This document shows positions 1-8,572 of a DNA stretch of 64,000 nt, piece by piece. Source of the stretch: Sulfuritalea sp. (GTDB lineage Bacteria; Pseudomonadota; Gammaproteobacteria; Burkholderiales; Rhodocyclaceae); assembly GCA_016716965.1 (NCBI GenBank), contig JADJUP010000019.1:9208-73207 (forward strand). The letters are read 5' to 3'. Each line of letters opens with the position of its first letter. Within the stretch, counting starts at the first letter, position 1. The notes under the pieces are model-generated. The model searched no databases and was not told where the DNA came from. It was given only the letters and a program-made list of their open reading frames with translations. A program made the position numbers and the translations under genes.

Positions 1-457
1 AGGGGCCGGGAACGACGCCTTTCGCCCGAGCGTGCAGCAGCACGCGGGCAATGCCGAAGCTGATGATGCTGTCGCTGAGTGCGATTATCGCCAGGCGTGC
101 CGCGGCGCTGGGTTCGCCATAGGTGAAATACAGCAGGCCGGCGCCCGCGCCAGCGATCAGGAGCAAGCCCCACCACCGCGGCCGGGGACCGCCAAAGTAG
201 ATGCGAAAGCCTCCAAGGGCCCTGGCAAAGCCGACCACGAACAGGAAATCGGCCACGACGATTCCCAGCAGCTCGGGCAGATAGCTGCGCAGGGTCAGCA
301 GGACGAAGCCGACGCAGGCCAGCACGGCACCCTGGGCCCAGCGATTGACCGCGGTGTTTCTACCCAGCAAGTCGCCGCCCTTGAGGAGGCCGGCCAATAC
401 CGCGATGCAGCCAAGTGCCGCAACAATCATCAGGACGTAGTTGATTTCGCTGCGCAT
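1..457 (-). CDS. N-terminal part of a multi-pass membrane protein (possible GGDEF-type regulator), cut by window edge
   Basis: An open frame runs from an ATG at 457 to the left edge of the window without a stop, giving at least 152 residues. The visible part begins MRSEINYVLMIVAALG and has about five hydrophobic segments separated by short charged loops. There are Arg-rich loops such as LLHARAK near the edge. This layout, with a short N-terminus and evenly spaced helices, resembles the membrane sensory region of diguanylate cyclases and similar signalling proteins. The output domain would lie outside the window, so that assignment is inference. About 200 bases without a gene separate it from the next gene downstream of 664, which is on the same strand. 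I am confident that it is a real membrane protein and unsure of the family. Confidence 0.6.
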   Translation of the reverse strand, partial: MRSEINYVLMIVAALGCIAVLAGLLKGGDLLGRNTAVNRWAQGAVLACVGFVLLTLRSYLPELLGIVVADFLFVVGFARALGGFRIYFGGPRPRWWGLLLIAGAGAGLLYFTYGEPSAAARLAIIALSDSIISFGIARVLLHARAKGVVPGP

Positions 458-663
458 GGCTTTGCGTTCGACTCAGTTCCGCATGAAATGCGAAGTAGAT
501 TCCGACTCCCGGATCCTTGCATCAGTCATAACATTAGATCACCCGGGGAATTCGAGGGTTTGATCTGGGACAAGGCCCGCGTGCGACTACATCCTGTCCG
601 GCGTGCCGTGGTGGGCGCAATGATCGCGCGGTGGCGCCGTGTCACCGGCGCCGACTCTCGCGA

Positions 664-3600
664 TCAGCGCTGGTACTGCGGATTGGCGGCAGTGCCGGTG
701 ACGGCGACGCCGCCGGTCAGGCGCATGCGCGCGGCCTTGACCTCGATGGCGAACCGGCCACGCACGGCACCGTCCGGCGCGATGCCGAAGGCGCCGGTGG
801 CGCCGAGTTCGCCGGCGGTGAGCCGGATGTCGGTGAAGTCGTAGCGCCGGGCATCGAGCTGCACGTTGCCTTCGAGGGTTTCGAAGGTGTATTGCTCGCC
901 GACGCCCCGCCCTTGCACCACGCGGTCGAAGTCGACGCCGGCCAGCACGCCGCGGCCAAGCGTGGCACGGCCCTGCATGCGGGTGCGCGCATAAAGTTCC
1001 GCGGCGGTCGGCGCTTCGGCGGAAAGCTCCGCCTGGCCGTCCATGAAGCCGTTAGCCATCCATTTCGGCGCGAACTTGGCGATGTTCACGCGCTTGGCCT
1101 GGAGTTTGGCCGACAGCTTCCAGCCGCGGTTCCATGTCAGCGCGCCGCTGGCCCCAAGCTCGCCTTCGGAGTTCCAGCCCTTGGCGTCCGAGATGGTCAG
1201 GCCATCCGGCGCCAGCCGGGAATTGAGGCTGAAGTCGGTGAGTGGTACATCAAAGCCCAGCGGCAGCTGGAAACGCTGCGCGGTCAGGTTGATCTGCCAG
1301 AACCCCGCGCCGCGCTGCGCGTCGATCGTGGCCTTGCCGAAATCCTCGCTTTGGCCCTGGCCGGTGACTCGTGCCAGGATGCCGCCCTCGAAGCGGGCCT
1401 CGAGATCCATCGGCGGCAGCAGCTTGGGTTCGGCGACTACCAGTAGCCCGCTGGTGGTGAGTGCGCCGGCCTTCATCGGAATCTTCGCGCTGCCTTCATG
1501 CAGTGCCTTGAGCAGCTGGGCGATCGGGACGCGCGCCTGGTCGAGGTGTACCGACTCGAATTCCGCCGGCATTTGCCACAGCACGGACAGCGGCACGCCG
1601 AGGGCGATGCGCTGGACCTTCACCGCTCCGTCATCGCCGATGGCGACGTTCTCCACCGTCAGCAACGGCTTCGGTATCAACTCGACGTGGGCGCTGCCGG
1701 CCTTGACCGGCACGCCGAGTGCCGCGCTGGCCAGCGTCTCGAAAGCCTGCCGTTTGCCGTCGAAGGGAACGAACTTGACCAGGAACAGGGCGGCCACCGG
1801 CAGCACGACGGCGACCACCGCGGCAACGATGCGGGACTGCTTCTTCACCTTTTCGGCGCGCTGGCGCAGGCGTTCCTTGATGAGTTCCCGTTCGCGTTCC
1901 TCTTCTTCGAGGCGGGCGCGCTCCTCGGCTTCCTTGCGGGCCTTTTCCTCGGCCTTGCGCCGAGCGCGCTCCTCGGCCTCCTTGCGGGCCTTTTCTTCGG
2001 CTTCCAGGCGCGCGCGTTCCTCGGCTTCGATGCGGGCGCGCTCCTCGGCCTCCTTGCGGGCCTTTTCCTCGGCGGCGAGGCGCGCCTGTTCCGCGAAGCG
2101 CAGGGCCTGCTCGACGGCTTCGCGGCGGGCCTTCTCCTCGGCTTCGCGCTTTTCCTTCTCGATGGCGTCGCGGCGGGCCTTTTCCTCGGCCGCGATGCGT
2201 ATCCTTTCCTCGGTCTCGCGCCGCAGCTTTTCTTCCGCCTCGCGGCGGGCCAGTTCCTCGGCGTCGCGCCGCGCCTTCTCGATCGCATCGCGGCGGGCCT
2301 GCTCCTCGGCTTCGATGCGGGCCTTCTCTTCGGCTTCCCTGCGTGCCTGTTCCTCGGCCTCGCGCCGCGCCTTTTCTTCCGCTTCTCGTCGTGCCTGTTC
2401 CTCGGCTTCGCGCCGGGCTTTCGCTTCGGCTTCGATGCGGGCTTTTTCCTCGGCCTCGCGGCGTGCCTGTTCCTCGGCTTCGCGACGCGCCCTTTCCTCG
2501 GCTTCGATGCGGGCCTTTTCTTCGGCTTCCTGGCGGGCCTTTTCCTCGGCGCGGCGGCGCGCCTCTTCTTCGCCCTGCCTGACGTATTCCACGGCCTGCT
2601 TGTCGCGCTGGCCGCGGCGTGCCGCTATCGCCTGGCGCAGGCGTTCGGCGGTATTGTCGGAGCCGGCCGCCTTCAGTTCGGCATCGCGGCGCGCCTGTTC
2701 CTCGGCTTCGATGCGGGCCTTTTCCTCCGCTTCGCGGCGCAGCCGCTCTTCGATCTCGCGCCGCGCCCGTTCCTCGGTCTCGATGCGGGCCCTTTCTTCC
2801 GCGTCACGGAGCAACTTTTCCGCCGCCTCGCGCCGCTGTTTGTCCTCCATCGCGCGCCGCGCACTTTCCTCGGCATAGCGCCGCGCCTGGTCCTCGGCCT
2901 GGCGGCGCAGCATTTCCTCGCTCTCGCGCCGCACCTTTTCTTCGGTTTCGCGGCGGATTTTTTCCTCGGCCTCGACACGAGCCTTTTCCTCGGCTTCGCG
3001 CCGCAGCGAGTCCTCGGCCTCGCGGCGCTGGCGTTCCTCGGCTTCGCGCCGGGCACGGGCTTCCTCCTCCTGGCGGGCCCGTTCCTCGGTTTCGCGCCGC
3101 ACTTTTTCTTCGATCTCGCGCCTGACCTTGTCTTCGGTCTCGCGCCGTATCCGTTCTTCCGCTTCCAGGCGTGCCTTCTCGTCGGCCTCGCGCCGGAGCC
3201 TTTCTTCCGTTTCCCGGCGCTGATTTTCTGCGGCCTCGCGCCGCGCCCTCTCCTCGGCGTCGCGTTTCAGCCGCTCGTCGGCTTCGCGGCGCAGCTTTTC
3301 CTCGGTCTCGCGGCGGACCTTTTCTTCCGTTTCGCGCCGGATGCGCTCTTCCGCCTCGTGGCGCGCCTTGTCCTCGGCTTCGCGCCTGAGCTTTTCTTCC
3401 GCCTCACGGCGGGTCCGTTCCTCCGCTTCGCGGCGTGCCCGTTCCTCGGTCTCGCGCCGGATGCGCTCCTCGGTTTCGCGACGGATTTTTTCTTCGGTCT
3501 CGCGCCTGACCCTTTCCTCGGTCTCGCGCCGCAATTTCTCTTCGGCTTCACGCCGTGCGCGGGCTTCGTCGTCTCGACGGGCGGCGTCCTCGGCCTCGCG

Positions 3601-3945
3601 GCGGGCATGTTCGGCGGCGGCAGATGCGTCCGGCGCCGATTCGACAGAACTCGTGGCGGCGCTGAAGTCAAGGTCGAAACCTTCCTCGTCGGCCGCGCCC
3701 GCCGCGGGCGCGGACGCCGCGCTGCGGCTGATTTCCACTTCGCGCAGGTAGCCTTGTGCCACCAGTTCGGAGATCGCCCAGACGATGACCTTGCGATCCT
3801 TTTCAGGCCAGGCGGAGGCGACGACTTCGGGCTCGAACTGGCCCTTGCAGGCCTTGAGCACTTCCAGCAATTCTTCGGACAGGGTGTTGGTCTTGCCGGT
3901 CGCTTCGCGAAGTCCCTTGGGTGATCTGCTGAGTACCTGGCTCAT
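664..3945 (-). CDS. AsmA-domain membrane protein with giant charged octad-repeat helix
   Basis: The protein has 1093 residues in four parts. Residues 1-75 form a small globular domain (starts MSQVLSRSPKGLRE) that looks like a winged-helix fold. About 112-690 is almost uninterrupted Ala/Arg/Glu/Lys in an eight-residue repeat of the type ARREAEEK. It is broken once, near 420-457, by a non-repeat stretch containing AAGSDNTAERLRQ. About 703-725 is one transmembrane segment (IVAAVVAVVLPVAALFLVKF). About 726-1093 resembles the AsmA family, whose members act in the periplasm at the cell envelope. Arg/Lys just before the membrane segment favour a cytoplasmic N-terminus and a periplasmic C-terminus. 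The ATG at 3945 has an AGGGAG upstream; an earlier in-frame ATG at 4026 has no such support and precedes non-conserved sequence. The opposite strand stays open over long stretches only because of the repeat. The architecture is seen directly; the function is unknown. Confidence 0.85.
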   Translation of the reverse strand: MSQVLSRSPKGLREATGKTNTLSEELLEVLKACKGQFEPEVVASAWPEKDRKVIVWAISELVAQGYLREVEISRSAASAPAAGAADEEGFDLDFSAATSSVESAPDASAAAEHARREAEDAARRDDEARARREAEEKLRRETEERVRRETEEKIRRETEERIRRETEERARREAEERTRREAEEKLRREAEDKARHEAEERIRRETEEKVRRETEEKLRREADERLKRDAEERARREAAENQRRETEERLRREADEKARLEAEERIRRETEDKVRREIEEKVRRETEERARQEEEARARREAEERQRREAEDSLRREAEEKARVEAEEKIRRETEEKVRRESEEMLRRQAEDQARRYAEESARRAMEDKQRREAAEKLLRDAEERARIETEERARREIEERLRREAEEKARIEAEEQARRDAELKAAGSDNTAERLRQAIAARRGQRDKQAVEYVRQGEEEARRRAEEKARQEAEEKARIEAEERARREAEEQARREAEEKARIEAEAKARREAEEQARREAEEKARREAEEQARREAEEKARIEAEEQARRDAIEKARRDAEELARREAEEKLRRETEERIRIAAEEKARRDAIEKEKREAEEKARREAVEQALRFAEQARLAAEEKARKEAEERARIEAEERARLEAEEKARKEAEERARRKAEEKARKEAEERARLEEEERERELIKERLRQRAEKVKKQSRIVAAVVAVVLPVAALFLVKFVPFDGKRQAFETLASAALGVPVKAGSAHVELIPKPLLTVENVAIGDDGAVKVQRIALGVPLSVLWQMPAEFESVHLDQARVPIAQLLKALHEGSAKIPMKAGALTTSGLLVVAEPKLLPPMDLEARFEGGILARVTGQGQSEDFGKATIDAQRGAGFWQINLTAQRFQLPLGFDVPLTDFSLNSRLAPDGLTISDAKGWNSEGELGASGALTWNRGWKLSAKLQAKRVNIAKFAPKWMANGFMDGQAELSAEAPTAAELYARTRMQGRATLGRGVLAGVDFDRVVQGRGVGEQYTFETLEGNVQLDARRYDFTDIRLTAGELGATGAFGIAPDGAVRGRFAIEVKAARMRLTGGVAVTGTAANPQYQR
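1890..3610. repeat. 24-bp tandem repeat region encoding the octad helix
   Basis: Roughly seventy degenerate 24-bp units (on the + strand of the form CTCGGCTTCGCGGCGGGCCT followed by TTTC) lie head to tail. Each unit encodes one eight-residue helix repeat of the AsmA-domain protein. Third-position and synonymous variation is high, so the protein pattern is better kept than the DNA. This suggests an old repeat under protein-level selection and not a recent DNA expansion. A unique stretch at about 2575-2690 interrupts it. Confidence 0.85.
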
Positions 3946-4048
3946 GGCGATACATTGCTCCCTGTATTTCGTCCGGCGCCCGGGCAGGTCGGGCGGACCA
4001 TGCATATCAATTGGATTTTGCCGCAAACTCGGCGCGACGGCGAGATTT

Positions 4049-4885
4049 CTACGCGGTTGGCGTGGGCTCCATCAAAAGTCGGGGCCCGTCGATCGCCGTG
4101 CCGCCAGCGACCGAAGGAAGTCCCTGTGGGGCGCCGACTTTTGCGGAAGGCAGCGCCAGCTTTCCGCTTGCGGTCCATCCCAGCGCATCGGTCGCGGCGC
4201 AAAAGCTGCGTTCGAGGGCGGCGGCGATTGTCATCTGGTCGCCGCTGACGGGATGGCGCAGGCTCAGCTCGGTGCAGGCCAGCAGCAAGCGATGGCAGCC
4301 GAAGCGGCGCTGGAAAAACCGGTTGTGTACGCCCTTGCCCCAGTTGGCATCGCCGATCACGGGGTGGGCAATGTGCTTCAGGTGGCGGCGCAACTGGTGC
4401 TGGCGTCCGCTTTGCGGCCGCAGTTCGAGCAGGGCATAGCGCGCGCCCGGGTAGCGGTCCACTGCCTCGGGCAGTTCGACCGTCGCCAGGCGGCGGTACT
4501 CGGTGACTGCCGGCAACGGTTCGGGCCCGGCGCCGGCGGGGAACTTGCGCCCGTAGTCGTCGAACTGGCGTGACAGCGGATGGTCGATCACGCCTGCCTC
4601 GGCGGGCCAGCCGCGCACCACGGCAAGGTAGCGCTTGGCGATCTCGTTGCGCTCGAACTGGCCGCCGACCTCGCGCGCGCTGTCGGTATCGAAGGCGAAC
4701 AGCAGCACGCCGGAGGTCGGCTTGTCGAGCCGGTGCAGTGGGAACACGCGCCGCCCGATCTGGTCGCGCAGCAACTGCACGGCGAAGCGCGTTTCGTGGC
4801 GATCGATGTCGCTGCGATGGACCAGCAGGCCGGAAGGCTTGTTCACGGCGACGAGGAAATCGTCGCGGTAGAGGATGTCGAGCAT
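4049..4885 (-). CDS. truC: RluA-family pseudouridine synthase, TruC-like (tRNA pseudouridine-65 synthase)
   Basis: 278 residues. RluA-type synthases convert uridine to pseudouridine in RNA; TruC acts on U65 of tRNA. The catalytic-loop signature HRLDKPTSGVLLF, with its essential Asp, is at about residues 52-64. The family motif LLELRPQSGRQHQLRRHL lies around 172-189, followed by HPVIGDANWGKG. The length and the lack of an S4 domain fit TruC better than RluC/RluD, which carry an N-terminal S4 domain. About 40 C-terminal residues (from about 239) go beyond the usual end and contain two copies of a dispersed DNA motif in opposite orientation, so this tail may be recent. No strong ribosome binding site precedes the ATG. 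It is the last gene before the AsmA-domain gene, in the same orientation as the upstream catabolic genes. Confidence 0.85.
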   Translation of the reverse strand: MLDILYRDDFLVAVNKPSGLLVHRSDIDRHETRFAVQLLRDQIGRRVFPLHRLDKPTSGVLLFAFDTDSAREVGGQFERNEIAKRYLAVVRGWPAEAGVIDHPLSRQFDDYGRKFPAGAGPEPLPAVTEYRRLATVELPEAVDRYPGARYALLELRPQSGRQHQLRRHLKHIAHPVIGDANWGKGVHNRFFQRRFGCHRLLLACTELSLRHPVSGDQMTIAAALERSFCAATDALGWTASGKLALPSAKVGAPQGLPSVAGGTAIDGPRLLMEPTPTA

Positions 4886-4939
4886 GGGGTGGGGCGTCTG
4901 TGCGGTGAGCCGCTGGTGGCGCCAGGGGCGGTGCCGAAC

Positions 4940-5614
4940 TCAGTACTGTACGCCCTGCGCCTCGCAGAGGAATTTCATCAACGGGGTCGCTGCCGCGAAA
5001 CGCTGAGCTGCCAGTTTTACCAGGCTCGGCCCTATGGCTTCAGCCCGGGACAGCGCCGCTAGGCCGATGAAGTCCTTGCGCTTCAGGTCCTCGATCGCCG
5101 GGTGGTCGGCGGCGTAGCCGCGCGGCGGGCGCGTCAGGCTGTCGCCGGCCAATGCCCAGTGCGCGGCGAACTTCCTGTCGTCGCGGGCGGCGATCCAGCG
5201 TTTCGGGTTCTGCACGATATGGTCGCGAATGCGGCCCAGCAGGTCGGCCTCGGGATGCCAGGAGCCGGCGCCGAAGAAGCATTCGTCGCTCGCGATGTGC
5301 AGGTAGAAGCCGGGGGCATGGACGTCCTTGCCCAACTCGTGGCGGAACTGGATGCCGACGTTGGTCTTGTACGGGGTCTTGTCGCGGGAAAAGCGCGTGT
5401 CGCGGAACACGCGCATCAGCGAGCCGCCCATCTTGCGCGGTTCGGCGCGAAAGTGTGGGGCGAACTTTTCGAGTTGCGGCGCCATCGCGGAGATGAATTC
5501 CAGCGCCGGTTCACGCACCAGCGCCTCGTAGCGCGGCTTGTTGGCCTCGAACCAGGCCCGTTCGTTGTTGGCCGCCAGTTCGTCGAGGAATTCGAAGGTG
5601 GACTTGGCGAACAT
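4940..5614 (-). CDS. DUF2461 family protein
   Basis: 224 residues matching the DUF2461/TIGR02453 family, small soluble proteins of unknown biochemical role. Recognisable features are the N-terminal FLDELAANNERAWFEANK, the central FRDTRFSRDKTPYKTNVGI and the FYLHIASDECFFGAGSW segment, all typical of the family. The frame extends upstream to 6499 without a stop, but that part runs antisense-like through the neighbouring hydrolase gene. The ATG at 5614, beginning MFAKSTFEFLDEL, is the family start. It lies 14 bases downstream of the hydrolase stop, so the two are likely co-transcribed. No signal peptide or membrane segment is seen. Family assignment is firm; function is unknown. Confidence 0.88.
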   Translation of the reverse strand: MFAKSTFEFLDELAANNERAWFEANKPRYEALVREPALEFISAMAPQLEKFAPHFRAEPRKMGGSLMRVFRDTRFSRDKTPYKTNVGIQFRHELGKDVHAPGFYLHIASDECFFGAGSWHPEADLLGRIRDHIVQNPKRWIAARDDRKFAAHWALAGDSLTRPPRGYAADHPAIEDLKRKDFIGLAALSRAEAIGPSLVKLAAQRFAAATPLMKFLCEAQGVQY

Positions 5615-5628
5615 CGCGGGCTCGCGCC

Positions 5629-6444
5629 TCAGGCGGCGGCCGCTCGCGGCAGGCGGCGGTTGATCCAGTTGTCGATGCGGCTGGCGGCCGTCGTCCACTG
5701 CGGCTCCATCATCAGCATGTGTCCGGCGCCCGGGATGACGCAGGTCTCGGCGTTCCAGCCGGTGGCGGTGAAATGCAGCATGTTGGCGGGGAAGATCGCG
5801 TCGAGTTCGCCGCCCATCACCAGCGCCGGGATCTTCGGCCGGCGCGACGGCGGGCGCCATGCCAGCGCCATCATCTCGGCGATCGCCGTGGTGGACTCGT
5901 CCTGCACCAGCGGCTTGAAGGATGTGAATTGCTCGTGCGTGACGTCGGGGGAAAAATACACCTCGCGCATCACCCTGACGGTGTTTTCGGTGTACTTGCC
6001 GCGCACCGCATAAGCCGCTTCGCGCAGGAAATCCGGCTGCTTCTGGTTGAGCTGGATGCTGCAGGCGGTGAGGCCGGTGGTCGGCACCGGCGCCATCATG
6101 ATGACGGCCGCCGCCGTGCCGCGTTCCAGGTAGCGCTGCACCACCAGCGCGCCCATCGAGTGGCCGATCAGCACCGGCGGCGCGTCGAGTCCGGCGACCA
6201 CATGGGCGACGTCGCCGGCGTAATGGTTGATGTCGTAGCTGTCGAGCTCGTCGCGTCCTTCGCTCTTGCCGTGCCCGGAAAGGTCGACGGCATGGCAGTG
6301 GTAGCCGAGTTCGCTGAAGTGGGGCAGGAAGTTCAGGTCCCAGCAGCCGCCGTGGATGTAGCCGCCATGCACGAAAACCAGCGGCGGATGCCCGTTGTGG
6401 CGTTTTGCCGGGCGATGCAGGGTGTGCAGTTTGCGGTGCTTCAA
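5629..6444 (-). CDS. alpha/beta hydrolase (lysophospholipase-like)
   Basis: 271 residues with the alpha/beta hydrolase fold. Seen in order: the oxyanion-side motif VFVHGGYIHGGCW (about 23-35), DLSGHGKSEG (about 54-63), the nucleophile elbow IGHSMGA with Ser (about 93-99), and a late GAGHMLMMEP with the catalytic His (about 245-254). An acid is expected in the GGELDAIFP segment. It is cytosolic, with no signal peptide. Enzymes of this kind hydrolyse esters, lactones or C-C bonds; the substrate cannot be read from the sequence. It sits directly downstream of an alcohol dehydrogenase and upstream of the DUF2461 gene, probably in one transcript, so a role in ring or ester cleavage in the same catabolic route is plausible. 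Confidence 0.85.
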   Translation of the reverse strand: MKHRKLHTLHRPAKRHNGHPPLVFVHGGYIHGGCWDLNFLPHFSELGYHCHAVDLSGHGKSEGRDELDSYDINHYAGDVAHVVAGLDAPPVLIGHSMGALVVQRYLERGTAAAVIMMAPVPTTGLTACSIQLNQKQPDFLREAAYAVRGKYTENTVRVMREVYFSPDVTHEQFTSFKPLVQDESTTAIAEMMALAWRPPSRRPKIPALVMGGELDAIFPANMLHFTATGWNAETCVIPGAGHMLMMEPQWTTAASRIDNWINRRLPRAAAA

Positions 6445-6473
6445 GGAAGTCCCTTCCGGCGAAATAGTTTAGG

Positions 6474-7580
6474 TCAGAACAATAGCACGCCCCGCGCATT
6501 GCGTCCCGCGGCGAGGTCGGCGAAGGCCTGCGGCGCTTCCTCGATGCCGTAGGTGCGGGTGATCAGTTCGTCGAGCTTGAGCCGCCCGCTGCGATAGAGG
6601 CCGATCAGGCGCGGAAAGTCCTGCTGCGGTCGGGCCGAGCCGAAGTAGCTGCCCTTCAGGGTCTTTTCCTCGAAGGTGAGGGTCGCGGTGCGTATCGTTG
6701 TCGTGTCCTTGGGGCCGGCGACGCCGACCACCACCGCCGTGCCGCCCTTGCGCAGGCAGCCGTAGGCTTGCGCCGCGACCTCGCCGAAGCCGACGCATTC
6801 GAAAGCGTAGTCGGCGCCGCCCTCGGTGAGCTTCTTCAGCGCCTTGACGGCGTTCTCCTCGTTCTTCGGGTTGAGCACATGCGTGGCGCCGAAGGCCCTG
6901 GCCATTTCCAGTTTGGCGTCGGAAGTATCGACGGCGACGATGATGCGCGCGCCGGCGATGGCGCAGCCCTGGATGGCATTGAGGCCGACGCCGCCGCAGC
7001 CGAACACCACCGTGGCCGAGCCGGGTTCGACCTTCGCCGTGTTCACCGCGGCGCCGACGCCGGTCATCACGCCGCAGCCGATCAGTGCCGCCTTGTCGAG
7101 CGGCATCGCGGCGTCGATCTTCACCACGTTGTCGACGTGCAGCGTGGCGTATTCCGCCATCACGCCGCAGCCGGAGAAAATGTTTAGCGGCTGGCCGGCG
7201 GCATCCTTGAAACGCGTGGTGCCGTCGGGCAGCGTGAAGCCGGCCTTGGCCGCCTGGTCGCACAACTGCGGGCGGCCGGTCTGGCAGTAGCGGCACTTGC
7301 CGCACATGCTGACGAAGGAACTGACGACGTGGTCGCCGACGGCGAAGCCGCCGACGCCTTCGCCGACTGCGACGATGCTGCCGGCGCCCTCATGGCCGAG
7401 CACCACCGGCGGCGGCAATGGCAGCGTGCCGTTGGTGGCCGACAGGTCGCTGTGGCAGACGCCGCAGGCGGCGAGCTTGATCATCACCTCGCCACGCTGC
7501 GGCGCGTCGACGCTGACGGTTTCGACGACGACGGGCTTGCCGACTTCGCGGCAGATTACGGCACGGGCTTGCTGGGTCAT
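6474..7580 (-). CDS. zinc-dependent alcohol dehydrogenase (MDR superfamily)
   Basis: 368 residues. It belongs to the medium-chain Zn alcohol dehydrogenases, which oxidise alcohols to aldehydes or ketones with NAD(P)+. The catalytic zinc site is visible as CGVCHSDLS (about 35-43) and GHEGAG (about 61-66). A structural-zinc-like lobe follows with Cys residues in SMCGKCRYCQTGRPQLC. The cofactor-binding region VFGCGGVGLNAIQG is a Rossmann motif. The ATG at 7580 (MTQQARAVICREVG) has AGGA six bases upstream and matches the family start; the open frame continues upstream into non-coding repeat. A candidate minus-strand terminator at 7641-7662 separates it from the thioesterase operon, so it may start its own transcript. 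It resembles terpene-alcohol or benzyl-alcohol type enzymes, but the substrate is not assignable. Confidence 0.88.
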   Translation of the reverse strand: MTQQARAVICREVGKPVVVETVSVDAPQRGEVMIKLAACGVCHSDLSATNGTLPLPPPVVLGHEGAGSIVAVGEGVGGFAVGDHVVSSFVSMCGKCRYCQTGRPQLCDQAAKAGFTLPDGTTRFKDAAGQPLNIFSGCGVMAEYATLHVDNVVKIDAAMPLDKAALIGCGVMTGVGAAVNTAKVEPGSATVVFGCGGVGLNAIQGCAIAGARIIVAVDTSDAKLEMARAFGATHVLNPKNEENAVKALKKLTEGGADYAFECVGFGEVAAQAYGCLRKGGTAVVVGVAGPKDTTTIRTATLTFEEKTLKGSYFGSARPQQDFPRLIGLYRSGRLKLDELITRTYGIEEAPQAFADLAAGRNARGVLLF

Positions 7581-7640
7581 GATGAATCCTTCATGAGAAT
7601 GGACGGGTAGCCAAAGTAAAACCGGGCTCGAAGCCCTTTT

Positions 7641-7662
7641 AAAAAACGCGCGCAGCGCGCCG
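7641..7662 (-). terminator. candidate intrinsic terminator between thioesterase and alcohol dehydrogenase genes
   Basis: Read on the minus strand, a GC stem (CGCGC / GCGCG, three-base loop) is followed directly by six T residues. It lies 116 bases after the thioesterase stop and 60 bases before the alcohol dehydrogenase start. This would end or attenuate the upstream acyl-CoA operon. The stem is short, so efficiency is uncertain. Confidence 0.5.
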
Positions 7663-7730
7663 ATCAGGAACCCCCCGTGAGGGGGGCGAAGGGGGGCGGG
7701 CAATCAATTGGCCTTTATTGGCCTTTCGCG
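7650..7730 (+). repeat. GTGA-loop hairpin repeat, copy 1
   Basis: An intergenic element of about 80 bp. It contains a perfect hairpin, CCCCCC-GTGA-GGGGGG (7671-7686), whose loop is a GNRA tetraloop. A G-rich tract (GAAGGGGGGCGGG) and a perfect tandem copy of ATTGGCCTTT (7707-7726) follow. A second copy with the same order of blocks is at 14065-14145. This suggests a small dispersed repeat family. Confidence 0.6.
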
Positions 7731-7777
7731 CCTTGCCTCTGCGGCAAACGTCGCTCCACGCCATGAGCGTAAACGGC

Positions 7778-8572
7778 TCATTCCTTGTACCAGACCAGTT
7801 GCTGGGTGGTGGCGAGCAGGGTGCCGTCTGTGCTCCAGACGTGGCCGTGGTGGTCGAAGTGGCCGTCGCTGAAGGCCTGGGCCTGGGCCACGGCGAGCAG
7901 AGGCGCGGCGCCCTGGCGGGCCAGTGCGTCAGGTCCGGCATGGAAGTAGATGTTGATCGACACCGTGCCGATCGGCACGAAGTCCGGACGGTGCAGGAAG
8001 ATGCGCGGCAGGAAGCTGTCGCACAGGGCGGTGAGCGAGGCGAAGTCGAGCGGGCGCGGCGGATTGTCGGCGACCCAGACGTGGGACAGGCTGTCCTCGT
8101 TCACGGCGAAGGGCTTGCCGCGCACGATGCGGAACTCGTAGCGCTGGAGGAAGCCGTCGGGCTTGCGTGGCGGTGCGACAGCGCATTGCTCGGCCGGCGG
8201 CACCTCGGGGCGCGCGGCTTCGACCTTGCCCCAGGTTTCGCGGCGCGCGGCGCAGATGGCGATGGCCTGGGCCAGCACCTTGCCACCCTGCGCCAGGCGG
8301 ACCGCCCAGTGCTGGCTGTTGCGGTTGGCGCGCACCAGTTCGGTGTCGACGACGAACTCGCCGCGCTCGATCGGCGCCAGGAAATTCAGCGTGAATGAAA
8401 GGGGCGTGCCGCGCCGTTCCGGATGGCGCAGCATGGCCTGCATCATCACCCCGGCGGTGACGCCGCCGTAGGGACTGACCATGTTCCAGTAGTCTTCGCT
8501 GGTGCGGCCATGCCAGCGGTCCGGCGCTTCGTGCGCCAGTTCGATGGCGCTGTCGAAGGGATGGATGCTCAT
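7778..8572 (-). CDS. acyl-CoA thioesterase, TesB-like double hotdog
   Basis: 264 residues resembling the acyl-CoA thioesterase II / 4HBT_3 family, which release free acids from acyl-CoA. The N-terminal half has GRTSEDYWNMVSPYGGVTAGVMM and the strand LSFTLNFLAPIERGEF. The C-terminal half has the second hotdog with HRPDFVPIGTVSINIYFH and GHVWSTDGTLLATTQQLVW, the usual TesB-type ending. No signal peptide is present. Its start overlaps the stop of the CoA ligase by four bases, so translation is likely coupled and it is the last gene of the 12.3-7.8 kb operon. It could recycle CoA from dead-end intermediates or remove the product of the pathway; this is inference. Confidence 0.85.
   Translation of the reverse strand: MSIHPFDSAIELAHEAPDRWHGRTSEDYWNMVSPYGGVTAGVMMQAMLRHPERRGTPLSFTLNFLAPIERGEFVVDTELVRANRNSQHWAVRLAQGGKVLAQAIAICAARRETWGKVEAARPEVPPAEQCAVAPPRKPDGFLQRYEFRIVRGKPFAVNEDSLSHVWVADNPPRPLDFASLTALCDSFLPRIFLHRPDFVPIGTVSINIYFHAGPDALARQGAAPLLAVAQAQAFSDGHFDHHGHVWSTDGTLLATTQQLVWYKE

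Noticed and set aside
1890..3610. Tandem repeats as a CRISPR array
   Set aside because: Units are contiguous, degenerate and in frame with the protein; there are no spacers and no cas genes.
1043..3924. Long plus-strand open frames (611 and 808 residues) opposite the AsmA-domain gene
   Set aside because: They arise because the 24-bp repeat lacks stops on the other strand; the products are monotonous Ser/Ala/Arg or Leu/Gly/Phe repeats with no domain.
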